Assembly: GCF_014451325.2 (NCBI RefSeq)
Contig: NZ_JACSCH020000002.1
Coordinates: 682,001-746,000, forward strand
Origin: Streptomyces sp. CB02980
Lineage (GTDB): Bacteria; Actinomycetota; Actinomycetes; Streptomycetales; Streptomycetaceae
Direction: 5' to 3'
DNA length: 64,000 bases
Under the pieces are notes generated by a model. It was not told the origin of the DNA. It saw nothing but the letters and a program-made list of their open reading frames with translations, and did no database searches. The position numbers and the translations under genes are program-made. Below are positions 25,862-34,454 of this stretch, piece after piece (position 1 is the stretch's first letter; the number at the start of each line of letters is the position of its first letter).

Positions 25862-25936
25862 GGCCTTCTCGCAGACGGGTCGTACCGGCAGCTGGCCATC
25901 GGAGCGTGCCACCAGCCCGGGCGCCCAGATTCGTTG

Positions 25937-25969
25937 GGCAGGGTGCCGAGCGATGATCGGCACCCTGCC
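25937..25969. terminator. hairpin terminator
   Basis: Perfect 13-base arms GGCAGGGTGCCGA (25937-25949) and complement (25957-25969) with a 7-base loop lie 75 bases after the hydrolase stop. It ends the caspase-STAND operon. Confidence 0.75.
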
Positions 25970-26914
25970 GTATCGGCGCAAGGACGTCGTCACCGGGGGT
26001 TGGCTACCCCACAGCCTCCGCAGCCGTCGGCTGGCACAGGGTCGGTTGGATCGAGTGCGCGGCCACCGTCGGAGTCGGCCGCCGTCTGCGCTCAGGAAAT
26101 GGCCACCCTCGTGAGACGAAACGTCCATGCCACGTGGTGAGACAACTAGCAGAGCACCAAGTCATCGAGCTGTCCCATGGCATGAGCCGCGAGACCCTAC
26201 ATCGCTTGTAGGGTCCAGGATTTCGCGGCACAGTCTCAGCCGCGATGGCACCAGGTTGGCACTTATGCCATCTATCTGAGATTCGTAGGTCGGGCGCGTC
26301 ATCTATCGGGTGACTCCGCATAAGGCGGGCCCTGTAACCGATACCGCGCTGGCAACTTGGCATCAGGGTGGCGGCTGGGGGCGCGATGGACGGCGCAGCT
26401 GCATTCGTGAGTTTGCGATGTCGGGACTGTGCATGTGTCGAGGACCAGGCGTGGCAATCGGTCCCGTTGGATCTGGTACGAGCAGGACCACCTGTCACTC
26501 CAGGACATCGGCCGACCGCGAAGGAGCCAGCCTCGCCACCGTTCAACTCTCAGTCATCGAGAACGGCGTCCGGCTGCGCCCGTCTGGTTCCTACCCGGGC
26601 AGACGAGGAGAAGGTGACGGCGGCGACCCTGCCGACCAGCCCATGACCACGTCCTGCCAACAGGAGCCTGGCGTCGTGAGGCTGTCTGAAGAACCACAGG
26701 TCTGAGCCCCGTGAAATGACGCGAGTGAGTGAGCCTTTTCAACGTTGCCTCTCCAGGGTGAGGACGGCTTTGGAGGTGACGGTCATGCGGTCGGGGCTGA
26801 TGCGGGATCTGCGGAAGATCTGCCAGGACTTCAGCAGTGCCATGCCGCGTGCGTCAGCGCTACGCCCGGATGTTCCACGTGTCGTCAGGGCACTCTTCTC
26901 GCCCCTTAAACGCG
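25970..26914. other. gene-poor stretch with a decayed HTH gene
   Basis: No intact gene is convincing here. A region at about 26440-26620 reads as a helix-turn-helix remnant on the plus strand: 'WYEQDHLSLQDIG' in one frame continues, after a shift near 26512, as 'ADREGASLATVQLSVIENGVRLRPSG' in another. This is the usual form of short resolvase/Mu-type HTH segments. The rest shows no coding signal and is lower in GC skew than its neighbours. Confidence 0.4.
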
Positions 26915-26948
26915 AAAAGGCCCATTTCGTGAGGGAATGGGGCCTTTT
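26915..26948. terminator. rho-independent terminator
   Basis: AAAAGGCCCAT (26915-26925) pairs with ATGGGGCCTTTT (26937-26948) with one bulged G. Read on the minus strand it ends in a T run, just after the stop of the GntR-like gene at 26963. A classical A/T-flanked terminator is unusual for this genome and fits plasmid or phage origin. Confidence 0.8.
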
Positions 26949-26962
26949 AGTGGGGTCTGGGC

Positions 26963-27970
26963 TTAGTCGTCCAGGGAGTCCAGCTCCCGGAGCGCAGCGT
27001 CCGCCTGGTCCCGGGTGGCCTTCATCTGGTCCCGGAACGCCTTTCGCTGGGCCGGGGTCATGACACGGAGGGACGCCACGGAGAACACGGCAACCCCGTG
27101 TTCGATCTGGCGGGCCAGGGTCACGAGCTGTGCCCCGGTGGCTTTGCCCTTGCGGGCCTCTCCGGCCGTGGCCTTGGCGGTGTCGGAGACCTCCGTCAGG
27201 GCCTTGGCGGTCTTCTTTTCCAGGCTGGCACGCTGTCCCCGGGAAAGCGGGTCCACGCCGAACTTGTCCCACTTGGATGGTGGGATCACCTCCCGCTTGC
27301 GGTCCTCGACGTGGTGGAGGATCGCGCGCTGGGCTGTTTTGTCCGCGCCCAGGTCCTGGTACAGGAGGGCGGCCAGGGCCTGGTACTCCGAAGACTTGCC
27401 GTTGTAGTCGAGGTCTCCCTTGTACGTGAACATCTGGCGGAGTTCCATCAGCTTGGCGGACATGTCCCGCTTGGCCTTCGTCGCCCGGGTCTCCGTGTCC
27501 AGCCACGTCCGGCCCAGGATCTTGGTCTCCTGGTACACCCGGGCCACGTCCTCCCGCTTCAGGGCCCGTTCCGCGTTGGGGTCGATATGCTCCGTGACCA
27601 CGCGACCCTCCAGGACCTTGGGAGCCTCCCGGGTGGCCACCTCCGACCCCTTCGGCGCCTCCGCCTTGGCCGCGATTCTGGCCGTCAGGCCCTTCGCGGA
27701 TTCCGTGACCACCAAGGGTGTTGCGGCATTCTGGCCGGCGGATGTGTCAGGCGGGAACAGGCCCTCTGCTACCTCCCAGGCGTCTCCGTCTCGAACGACC
27801 ACGCCCTCCCCGGTCAAGACCTCCAGCGCCTTGGTCACAGTTGCCGCGTTGGTGGCATGCCTGGCCGCCAGGCCCGCCGTGCCCAGGTCCAGGCCCTCCG
27901 CGCAGGTCCCCTCCTGGATGTCCTTGCGGAGAGCCTCCGCCACCGCCACGTACCTTGCTGGTTTGGCCAT
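26963..27970 (-). CDS. GntR-like winged-helix protein, plasmid type
   Basis: A 335-residue protein. Residues about 1-65 form a GntR-type winged helix: 'YVAVAEALRKDIQEGT', 'LAARHATNAATVTKALEVLTGEGVVVRDGDAWEV'. The C-terminal two thirds are charged and helical ('KREDVARVYQETKILGRTW', 'TPAQRKAFRDQMKATRDQADAALREL'), with no known sensor domain. Gene context resembles KorSA-like or partition regulators of Streptomyces plasmids, but the C-terminus does not match them by eye. The ATG is preceded by GGAGAGG. More lysine and a classical terminator set it apart from its neighbours. It may bind the GTTGC repeats upstream (28.3-28.6 kb). Confidence 0.6.
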   Translation of the reverse strand: MAKPARYVAVAEALRKDIQEGTCAEGLDLGTAGLAARHATNAATVTKALEVLTGEGVVVRDGDAWEVAEGLFPPDTSAGQNAATPLVVTESAKGLTARIAAKAEAPKGSEVATREAPKVLEGRVVTEHIDPNAERALKREDVARVYQETKILGRTWLDTETRATKAKRDMSAKLMELRQMFTYKGDLDYNGKSSEYQALAALLYQDLGADKTAQRAILHHVEDRKREVIPPSKWDKFGVDPLSRGQRASLEKKTAKALTEVSDTAKATAGEARKGKATGAQLVTLARQIEHGVAVFSVASLRVMTPAQRKAFRDQMKATRDQADAALRELDSLDD

Positions 27971-28593
27971 CGCCCTCTCCCCTTGTCTTCATGAAGCGGA
28001 ACCACGGTACCGCCGCGCGTAGGCCGTGGTTCTACTTCTCTTGGAACTTGGCACCGCACACGTTGCAGGTGATCCGCCCAGGGATGCGATGCGCGGGCCG
28101 ACTTGGAAAGTTCGTGGAGGGTTGGCGCGCGCGCATCGCAGGGTGATACGTGCACCCCCCGGGCGGGCCGTCGGGACGCTCCCAGACGCCCAGGGGGCTA
28201 CCAGGCGGTCCCGCTTCAGGACCTTGGCCCAGAGACTCCGCCAGTTGCCGGGGATTCGTGCCCGCCGACCACCGCCATGCCAAGTCATGAGATCCCCGTC
28301 GGAACATGTTCTGACCCTCCGCTAGTCGACTAGCGGAGGGAGCTTTACGAGTTGCACTGAAGGCAATTCGGTTGCACTGAGGGCAACCGCAACGTCGAGG
28401 TTGCGTACGCACCTGCGTACGCAACTCTTGAACAGAAACCCAATGAACCGCAGGTCAACACGACCTCGATCGCCAACCTGGCGCACTGGTCAGTACGCTA
28501 AGTTGGCGCGCCGTCAGGCCGCCGAACGCCTGCCTATCAAGGTTAATTCGTGAGGCACTGACGCAACTGACTCAAGGCAGTTGCGTCAGTCGT
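27971..28593. repeat. intergenic region with GTTGC/GCAAC repeat cluster
   Basis: A 620-base stretch without a convincing gene. It contains a perfect 26-base palindrome (28315-28340, half-site CCCTCCGCTAGTC), two 16-base direct repeats GTTGCACTGAAGGCAA and GTTGCACTGAGGGCAA (28351-28366 and 28371-28386, 20 bases apart), a perfect inverted repeat GTTGCGTACGCA with a 2-base centre (28400-28425), and another with 13-base arms ACTGACGCAACTG (28557-28569, 28578-28590). A 34-codon frame on the minus strand (28032-28136) ends in a zinc-ribbon-like 'ITCNVCGAKF' but lacks further support. The arrangement looks like plasmid control or replication DNA. Confidence 0.6.
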
Positions 28594-28809
28594 TTACGCA
28601 TCCCCCAGCATGCGGGCACAGCGCGCTAGACCAGCGCGCCGCCACGACAGGACCTCGACCTCCGCCAGCGATAGCCCGCTAACGGCGCCGGCTGACCACA
28701 CCTCGACGTCACGGTGTGCCCGCCTCAGCCGGAGACCGTCTGCGATCGCAGGTGCGATCGCACCTGCCGCGACTATCAGCGGGGGTAGTACCACCATCAA
28801 AAGGCGCAC
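28594..28809 (-). CDS. small membrane-anchored protein, unknown
   Basis: A 71-residue protein starting at GTG with GGAAG just upstream. Residues 3-25 are hydrophobic ('LLMVVLPPLIVAAGAIAPAIA') and form one membrane segment or signal anchor; the remainder is soluble. It lies between the GTTGC repeat cluster and a long inverted repeat. Function is unknown, and coding status is uncertain. Confidence 0.4.
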   Translation of the reverse strand: MRLLMVVLPPLIVAAGAIAPAIADGLRLRRAHRDVEVWSAGAVSGLSLAEVEVLSWRRAGLARCARMLGDA

Positions 28810-29167
28810 AAGTCTTCCGAGTCGCGCACTTTTCTCAGGGTGGTACCACCAACCCGGCCGCCCGGCCGCCCGGCCGGGCGAGAGCCGGATAACGGGCCTG
28901 GGGGTTACGCACCAGGTGAGAGCACGTCACAGACCCCAGGCCCGTTATCCGCAGGGCCGCAAGCTGTCGTGACAGGTTCTCGATACTGCGAATCTGTCAT
29001 TTCCGTCAGCATGCCAGGGAGACCACATACCGAAATCAGTACCTGGCCTAGGCCACTTGGGCCGCCAGCCTGCTGACCAGCACGGCTAGGCGTTGCTCCG
29101 AAACTTGTGCTTGGGTATGTGCACGCATCAGCGCGAGGGACGTTGGTGCGCAGAAAGGCATGTCCCC
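28810..29167. repeat. intergenic region with long inverted repeat
   Basis: Perfect 18-base inverted repeats CGGATAACGGGCCTGGGG (28886-28903) and complement (28934-28951) are separated by 30 bases and preceded by a CCGGCCGCC tandem run (about 28854-28879). They could be a terminator, an origin hairpin or a transfer site. No gene is seen in the rest of this stretch. Confidence 0.6.
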
Positions 29168-29320
29168 GTGAAGACGCCCACGCCTCCTGACCCGAACCCG
29201 TACTTTGAACTCCGGGTAGGGACCCTGTACGTCAAGGCGGACCACTTCCCGACCAAGGCAATCACCCTAGCCGTGGGCCTGGCCTCCGCCCTGGCCACAT
29301 GGCTTTTCATGGGGCAGTGA
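29168..29320 (+). CDS. small tail-anchored membrane protein
   Basis: A 50-residue protein from GTG 29168 with GAAAGG about 9 bases upstream. It has a soluble 'TPPDPNPYFELRVGTLYVKADHFPTK' front part and one C-terminal hydrophobic segment ('AITLAVGLASALATWLFMG'). Similar tiny proteins are frequent on actinobacterial plasmids. Function is unknown. Confidence 0.5.
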   Translation: MKTPTPPDPNPYFELRVGTLYVKADHFPTKAITLAVGLASALATWLFMGQ

Positions 29321-29547
29321 GCGTTTTCAGAGTGGCCACTGATCGAGTGACCCAGGCCGAGTCATTACGCTCAGTGTCCCTTCGGGGGCGCCTGGCGGGA
29401 GGACGTGGACCGTTGTCGAGTTTCACTTCATGAGTGAACTCACCCTACTCGCGGAAGCATCGCTGCTGCCCTGGAGCGTCACCTATCCCCCTCGGTCATC
29501 CGGAAAGTGGCGTTGCGTTAGGCCACCGGGCCCGGGGCGGAACGCGT

Positions 29548-30243
29548 CTACCTGCGCTTCAGCGCGGCGAGCCATTCGGTGACCTGAGTCGTGGCGTCGT
29601 CCATGTCGTCCCTTGAGATGGTGAAGGCGTCGCCGACCACGGTGGCGCCGGGCAGCGTGGTCACGATGGAGTCCACGGTGCTGGCCAGTCGGCTTCCGCC
29701 GTGGGTGCTGAAAGGGATGACATTCTTGCCCTTGAAGTCGTGTCCTTCGAGGAAGGTGTAGAGGGGCATCGGCATGTCGTACCACCAGATCGGGTAGCCG
29801 ATGAACACGGTGTCGTAGTCGGCGAGGTTGCGCACGGTCTGCTTGAGCCGGGGCCGGGCGCGGGTGTTGAGCTGTTCGTCGGCGAGGTCGGTGAGGGTGG
29901 CGTGGTCCAGGGGAAGGGCCTCGGCCGTCTCGATGCGGAAGAGGTCGGCCTTCGTGCGTTCGGCGATGAGTTGTGCCACGTACTGGGTGTTCCCGTAGAC
30001 CTTGCCGTCGACGATGTGGGTGCTGTTCGCCTCGTCCTCGCTCATGCCAGCGGGGTCGTCGGTCTCGGGGAAGGAGAAGTAGGCGACCAGCACGCGGGAT
30101 TTGTCCAGGGTCTTCGTCATCTCCGATGCCTGTGCGCCTTGGTTGTCGTCGCTGCCGGGCAGGAAGGAGCAGCCCGCGAGGCCGGCTCCCGCCACGGTTG
30201 CTACGGCAAGGGCGAGGAAACTGCGGCGTGAGGTGTTGCTCAT
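29548..30243 (-). CDS. exported flavodoxin-like lipoprotein
   Basis: A 231-residue flavodoxin with a twin-arginine signal ('SRRSFLALAVATVAG') and lipobox 'LAGC' (Cys25), so it should be exported folded and anchored outside. The flavodoxin core begins 'RVLVAYFSFPET' and has 'FIGYPIWWYDMP' (the 60s loop) and 'PFSTHGGS' (the third FMN loop). Flavodoxins carry electrons with FMN; an extracytoplasmic one is less usual. It is last in the run 31776 to 29548 with the ferric-reductase-like protein, which could reduce it. Confidence 0.85.
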   Translation of the reverse strand: MSNTSRRSFLALAVATVAGAGLAGCSFLPGSDDNQGAQASEMTKTLDKSRVLVAYFSFPETDDPAGMSEDEANSTHIVDGKVYGNTQYVAQLIAERTKADLFRIETAEALPLDHATLTDLADEQLNTRARPRLKQTVRNLADYDTVFIGYPIWWYDMPMPLYTFLEGHDFKGKNVIPFSTHGGSRLASTVDSIVTTLPGATVVGDAFTISRDDMDDATTQVTEWLAALKRR

Positions 30244-30313
30244 GGAAGGTGCTCCGTACGGTGAGAGGGCGGGGACGCGCCAGGGAGAGCTGTCGGCGCG
30301 GGGATGACGGCGG

Positions 30314-31585
30314 CTACATCGTGAGTCGTTCGTCGTGGAGGCGGAGCGGGGAGACGCCCAGGCGTCGCAGGAGGCGCCGTTGGCCCAGGACTCCGGGGCC
30401 GGGACCGACGACGAAGAAGGTGCCCTGCTTGATCTCTTCGGTGGACAGGGCTCGAGTCAGGTCCTCGCGGCGGAACCTGCCGGTCTTGATCTCAGTGGTC
30501 AGCTGTCCGCCGGAGGCGGCTTCGTATTCGTCGAGAAGGCTGCGGTAGTAGGCGTCTTCGGGAGTGCGCACCGACCAGAGCAGGCGGATCTGGCGGGTGG
30601 TGTGGTGCTCCGAGACCAGGCTCAGCAGGGGCGCGACGCCGGCGCCCATGCCGACAAGGACCAGCGGACGCTCGGGGGGCTGGCCCTGGGCGATGGAGTC
30701 GAAGCGGCCGAAGGGTCCTTCCAGCCGGACGCGAGTTCCCGTCGTGACGCCGTCGAGCCGGCTGGTGAAGTCGCCGTGGGTGCGCACCGTGAAGGTGAGG
30801 ATGTTCTGGCCGTTGTCGGTGACCGAGAATGGGTGCCATTCGCGGCTGACGGCCTCGAAGCTGAGGAAGAGGAAGTCTCCCGGCCTGACGGCATCGCAGC
30901 GTTCGTCCAGGCGGATCGAGATGCGGCGGGCGGAGGTGCCGAGAGGTTCGTTTCCGACGACCACCCCGGCGAGGAAGGCGTCGGGGGATATCCACTTGCG
31001 CCAGGCATACACCGTGAAGGTGAGCACGGTGTACGCGTCGAACAGGAGCATGAAGCCGAGGTACTGGTTCACCCGGACCAGCAGGTGGGCGTGAAGGAAG
31101 ATCATCACGATCACGAGCAGGTTGAGGCGGTGGATCCAGACGGACAGGCGATGCCGGAAGACCTTCTCCAGCAGCCCCTTGGCCCGCAGCAGCAGGCGCG
31201 ACCTGTCCACGAGCCAGCCGCTTATGAAGAACGCGGAGTAGCACAGCACCGCGAGCGCGCCGTAGAAGGCCCAGTCGCCCAAGAGACGGGCGCCGCTGCT
31301 GGGCGCGTAGGAGTACTCCTGGTGGAGGTAGGCGGTGGCCAGCGCCAGGACTCCGAGCATGCCGTGCAGGCCGTAGATCGACGGGAGTCCGATGAGGCGT
31401 TCAAGCCAGACCGGGCGAACGCTGAGCAGCACCGCGAGCAGCCACCAGGCGTACGCGATCAGGCCGAGGAAGATGTAGAGCTTCAGCTGCTGCGGCACCA
31501 GGGCCACCGCGTCGTAAGTGAAGAGCAGAGGCAGTGGGAAGACGACTGCCGCGCCCCAGAAGAGCATCTTGCGGAGCACCGTCAC
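30314..31585 (-). CDS. ferric-reductase-like membrane flavoprotein
   Basis: A 423-residue protein. The first 190 residues hold about six membrane helices with paired histidines ('GLHGMLGVLALATAYLHQ' and 'WIHRLNLLVIVMIFLHAHLL'), the layout of ferric-reductase-type heme domains. The rest is an FAD/NAD(P)H domain: 'WHPFSVTD' (FAD motif), 'GDFTSRL', 'LEGPFGRF' and 'VGMGAGVAPLLSL' (nucleotide loop), ending in 'FVVGPGPG'. It would carry electrons from cytoplasmic NAD(P)H across the membrane. I chose GTG 31585 because it overlaps the stop of the small membrane protein and follows GAGAGGG. Confidence 0.85.
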   Translation of the reverse strand: MTVLRKMLFWGAAVVFPLPLLFTYDAVALVPQQLKLYIFLGLIAYAWWLLAVLLSVRPVWLERLIGLPSIYGLHGMLGVLALATAYLHQEYSYAPSSGARLLGDWAFYGALAVLCYSAFFISGWLVDRSRLLLRAKGLLEKVFRHRLSVWIHRLNLLVIVMIFLHAHLLVRVNQYLGFMLLFDAYTVLTFTVYAWRKWISPDAFLAGVVVGNEPLGTSARRISIRLDERCDAVRPGDFLFLSFEAVSREWHPFSVTDNGQNILTFTVRTHGDFTSRLDGVTTGTRVRLEGPFGRFDSIAQGQPPERPLVLVGMGAGVAPLLSLVSEHHTTRQIRLLWSVRTPEDAYYRSLLDEYEAASGGQLTTEIKTGRFRREDLTRALSTEEIKQGTFFVVGPGPGVLGQRRLLRRLGVSPLRLHDERLTM

Positions 31586-31776
31586 GCCCTCTCTTCCGGA
31601 CCGTTGTCCGGGACGTCCTGGGCCGACGTCTTGTCGCCCAGGGGGTTCGCCGGGGCCGACAGTCCGGGTGTCCGCGCTCCCCCTTCCTGTGCCGCGTCCA
31701 GGTTCAGGTAGGCCAGCAAGGCCATCGTCACGAGGGCGGCTGAAATCAGCACGAGCGCTTTGGACCTTCGCTTCAC
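31582..31776 (-). CDS. small membrane protein before the ferric reductase gene
   Basis: A 64-residue protein with a basic start and one hydrophobic segment ('ALVLISAALVTMALLAYL') followed by a soluble tail that would face outside. Its stop overlaps the start of the ferric-reductase-like gene. Possibly an accessory subunit or anchor; no family is recognised. Confidence 0.6.
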   Translation of the reverse strand: MKRRSKALVLISAALVTMALLAYLNLDAAQEGGARTPGLSAPANPLGDKTSAQDVPDNGPEERA

Positions 31777-32312
31777 GGGCGGGCTCCTGGGCGTCCGTGG
31801 GCGCGTAGGCCGTCGGTCGGCACCGAGCGCAGGAGGCCGGGATCACCGGAGAGTCGGCTCATGACGGGTTGTTCCACTTCGGGTGTCGGAGGCGGGGAAA
31901 CGTTCATGAGCAGCGTGTGGCAGGCCGCGAGTGTGGGGAAGGACGGGTCGTGCCGTGGCAGGGCGGGCCGTGCTGTCACGGGGCGCCCCACAAACCTTCC
32001 GGCGGAGCTATAGATCTGGTAAAGAGAAAGTCAAGCGAGTGGGCGTTGCGCTCGGAAGCGGCGACGTCGCGGTGTTCCCCACTCGCCGTCCGACGGCGGG
32101 CCGGGGAACGAGTGCCATCCCTGGCGGCTCTGCCGTACCGTCCAACACGCGGGGGCGATGGGCGGCGCTACGAGGAAGCGGGCCAAGGCTCAGGGGGGAC
32201 CTGGCACAGCCTGGAACGCCATGCCGTGGATCATCCCGGCCTTCCGGCACGCGGCGTGCCGGAGGAGGGTCTACACAGGTAAAAGCCTTTGTTCCGCTTC
32301 CTGGAGACCTTG
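31777..32312. promoter_or_regulatory. divergent control region between the ferric reductase operon and the MFS gene
   Basis: A stretch of 536 bases. A minus-strand frame (31773-31907) has no ribosome-binding site and is not accepted as a gene. The region carries the 22-base operator-like motif at 32193-32214. It must hold promoters for the operon on the left and the exporter gene on the right. Confidence 0.5.
32193..32214 (+). promoter_or_regulatory. operator-like motif, copy 1 (MFS gene)
   Basis: GGGGGGACCTGGCACAGCC followed by TGG. It differs by one base from the copy at 35419-35440. It lies 100 bases before the MFS start. The core is CTGGCACAG. Confidence 0.65.
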
Positions 32313-33701
32313 ATGAGAGGCACGACCGCCGCAACCCGATCCCTGTTGTCCGGCCCTCCGTCGGGCCGTGGGGGCACCAGCTCCACCTTCGCCTTGCTGG
32401 CGTCGGTGATCGGCTTCTTCGTGATCACGCTGGACGCACTGATCGTGAACGTCGCCCTGCCGACGATCGGGGACGACCTCGGCGGCGGCATGGCCGGGCT
32501 GCAGTGGGTAGTCGACGGCTACACGCTGATGCTGGCGGCCCTGCTTCTGTCCGCGGGCGCGGTGTCCGACCGGATCGGCGCCCGCCAGGCGTACGGCCTG
32601 GGGTTGGCGGTGTTCCTTGTGGCCTCGGCGGCCTGCGGTTTCGCACCGTCGCTGCCGACGCTCGTCGCGGCGCGATTCGTGCAGGGCGCGGGCGCGGCCG
32701 TGATGATGCCCGCCACGCTGGCGATGCTGCGTGAGGCGTTTCCCGACGCCGGGGCACGAACCCGGGCGCTGGCCCTGTGGGCGGTCGGCGGTTCGGTCGG
32801 CTCCGCAGCGGGACCGGTCCTGGGCGGGGCGCTGAACCAGGTCAGCTGGCGCTGGATCTTCTTCATCAACGTGCCGGTCGGCATCGTCGCCCTGCTGCTC
32901 CTCGCCCGGGTGGCCCGCTCCCCGCGTCGTTCCATCCCGCTCGACTGGATCGGGCAGGTCACCGCCGTTGTGGCCATGGGCGGGCTCACGTACGGGCTCA
33001 TCGAGGGCGGTGAGTACGGCTTCGGCCGGCCCGAGGTCCTCATCGCTTTCGCGCTCGCCGCGGTGGCGTTGGTGGTGTTCGTCGCCGACCAGGCGAAGAG
33101 CGCCCACCCGATGCTGCCATTGAGCTTCTTCCGCTCCCGCATCGTCGTCGCCTGCCTGACGGCGGGCTTCGCCCTCAACATCGGCTTCTACGGCCTGACG
33201 TTCCTGCTCTCCCTCTACTTCCAGGACCAGCGCGGGCTGACCGCCCTGCAGACCGGCTTCGCGTTCCTGCCCATGACGCTGGCCACCGGTGTCGTCTCGC
33301 TGGTCTCCGCGTCCGCGGTCCGCAGGTTCGGCGCCAAGCCCGTCATGATCGGCGGACAGGCGCTCATGGCCCTCGGCCTGCTTCTGCTGTGTGCGCTGTC
33401 CGCCTCCGCGCCCCTGGGGCTGGTGATCATCCTCATGATTCCCGTCTCCTGCGGCGGCGCGCTGGCCGTTCCCGCCATGACCGGACTGACCCTGGAGAGC
33501 GTCCCGGCCGAACAGGCCGGACTGGCCTCCGGCGCGCTCAACACCTTCCGCCAGTTCGGCGGCGCGCTCGCCGTCGCCATCTTCGGCGCGCTGATCGCCG
33601 GCGGCTCGTTCTACTCCGGGATGCGCGTCAGCCTCGTCCTCGGAGCCGTCCTCCTGGCCCTCACCGCGGGCATCGGTCTACTCCGTCCCACCCGCCGCTG
33701 A
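32313..33701 (+). CDS. MFS multidrug exporter (DHA2/EmrB-QacA, 14-helix type)
   Basis: A 462-residue transporter. It has 'VNVALPTIGDDLG' in helix 1 and 'GAVSDRIGARQAYGLGL' (motif A) between helices 2 and 3, 'ARFVQGAGAAVMMPATLAML' (helix 4), and 'AVGGSVGSAAGPVLGGAL' (antiporter motif C) in helix 5, then 'WRWIFFINVPVG'. This is the DHA2 drug:H+ antiporter pattern. ATG 32313 has GGAG 6 bases upstream; the TTG at 32289 lacks one. It is followed by a flavodoxin gene. An operator-like motif upstream suggests control by the MmyB-type regulator. Confidence 0.9.
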   Translation: MRGTTAATRSLLSGPPSGRGGTSSTFALLASVIGFFVITLDALIVNVALPTIGDDLGGGMAGLQWVVDGYTLMLAALLLSAGAVSDRIGARQAYGLGLAVFLVASAACGFAPSLPTLVAARFVQGAGAAVMMPATLAMLREAFPDAGARTRALALWAVGGSVGSAAGPVLGGALNQVSWRWIFFINVPVGIVALLLLARVARSPRRSIPLDWIGQVTAVVAMGGLTYGLIEGGEYGFGRPEVLIAFALAAVALVVFVADQAKSAHPMLPLSFFRSRIVVACLTAGFALNIGFYGLTFLLSLYFQDQRGLTALQTGFAFLPMTLATGVVSLVSASAVRRFGAKPVMIGGQALMALGLLLLCALSASAPLGLVIILMIPVSCGGALAVPAMTGLTLESVPAEQAGLASGALNTFRQFGGALAVAIFGALIAGGSFYSGMRVSLVLGAVLLALTAGIGLLRPTRR

Positions 33702-33772
33702 CCGCACCGACAGCACCGCGCCGAGCACCGGGCCGGAACTGGCTCTGTACCTGCGCAGGAAGGAAAGAACCC

Positions 33773-34348
33773 ATGTCGCGCAGAAAAGACCACCCGGCCG
33801 GCGGCCCGGTCTTCCTGGCCTACTTCTCCCGGCCGGGCGAGAACTACTCCTACGGCGGCCGCACCTTCCTCACGGTCGGCAACACCAAACTCCTGGCAGA
33901 CAAGATCGCCGCCAGGCTCGACTGCGACGTCTATCGCATCGAGGCCGCCGACCCATACCCCGACGACTACGACGCGACCGTGGCGCGCAACGTCCGCGAA
34001 CAGGAGGACGAGGCACGGCCCGCCATCGCGGGACCTCTGCCCTCGGCATTGTCATGGCAGCGCTACGGCACCGTGCTGCTGGGCAGCCCTGTGTGGAACG
34101 TCGCCGCGCCCATGATCATGCGGACCTTCGCGGAGGCGCTCGACTTCCGCGGCAAGACCGTGGCTCCGTTCACCACTCACGCCATGAGCGGTCTGGGCAC
34201 CGCCCCGAAGGACTACGCCACGTCCTGTCCCGGAGCCACCATCGCCATCGGCCTGGCGGTCCGTGGCGAGGAGGCCGGCGATCCTGCGACGGACACCGCC
34301 GTCGACACCTGGCTGCACGACCTCGGCCTCATCGGCGAACGAAGCTAA
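33773..34348 (+). CDS. flavodoxin-like protein, cytoplasmic
   Basis: A 191-residue flavodoxin without signal peptide. 'VFLAYFSRPGENY' is the phosphate loop, 'VLLGSPVWNVAAPMI' the second FMN loop and 'PFTTHAMSG' the third. It is related to the exported flavodoxin at 29548, so the region has one inside and one outside the cell. It starts 71 bases after the MFS gene and is probably co-transcribed. GGAAAG precedes the ATG. A strong terminator follows. Confidence 0.85.
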   Translation: MSRRKDHPAGGPVFLAYFSRPGENYSYGGRTFLTVGNTKLLADKIAARLDCDVYRIEAADPYPDDYDATVARNVREQEDEARPAIAGPLPSALSWQRYGTVLLGSPVWNVAAPMIMRTFAEALDFRGKTVAPFTTHAMSGLGTAPKDYATSCPGATIAIGLAVRGEEAGDPATDTAVDTWLHDLGLIGERS

Positions 34349-34370
34349 GGAGAGCCGCCACCCACCACGA

Positions 34371-34423
34371 GAACGGGCGCTGGGGTCCGGATCAACACCT
34401 GATCCGGACCCCAGCGCCCGTTC
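34371..34423. terminator. bidirectional terminator with perfect 24-base arms
   Basis: Arms at 34371-34394 and 34400-34423 are perfect complements (starting GAACGGGCGCTGGGG) with a 5-base loop. It separates convergent genes ending at 34348 and 34455. Confidence 0.9.
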
Positions 34424-34454
34424 CGATCCTTCAGGGAGAGCCCTGCCGCCGCCT

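Noticed and set aside
26004..26705. Overlapping open frames of 130-180 codons on both strands in the gene-poor stretch
   Set aside because: No ribosome-binding sites, no domain patterns and compositional features of non-coding GC-rich DNA. Only the HTH remnant is kept.
31773..31991. A 72-codon minus-strand frame just before the small membrane protein gene
   Set aside because: No ribosome-binding site and Pro/Arg/Gly-rich, although its stop overlaps the next start. Not enough to call a gene.
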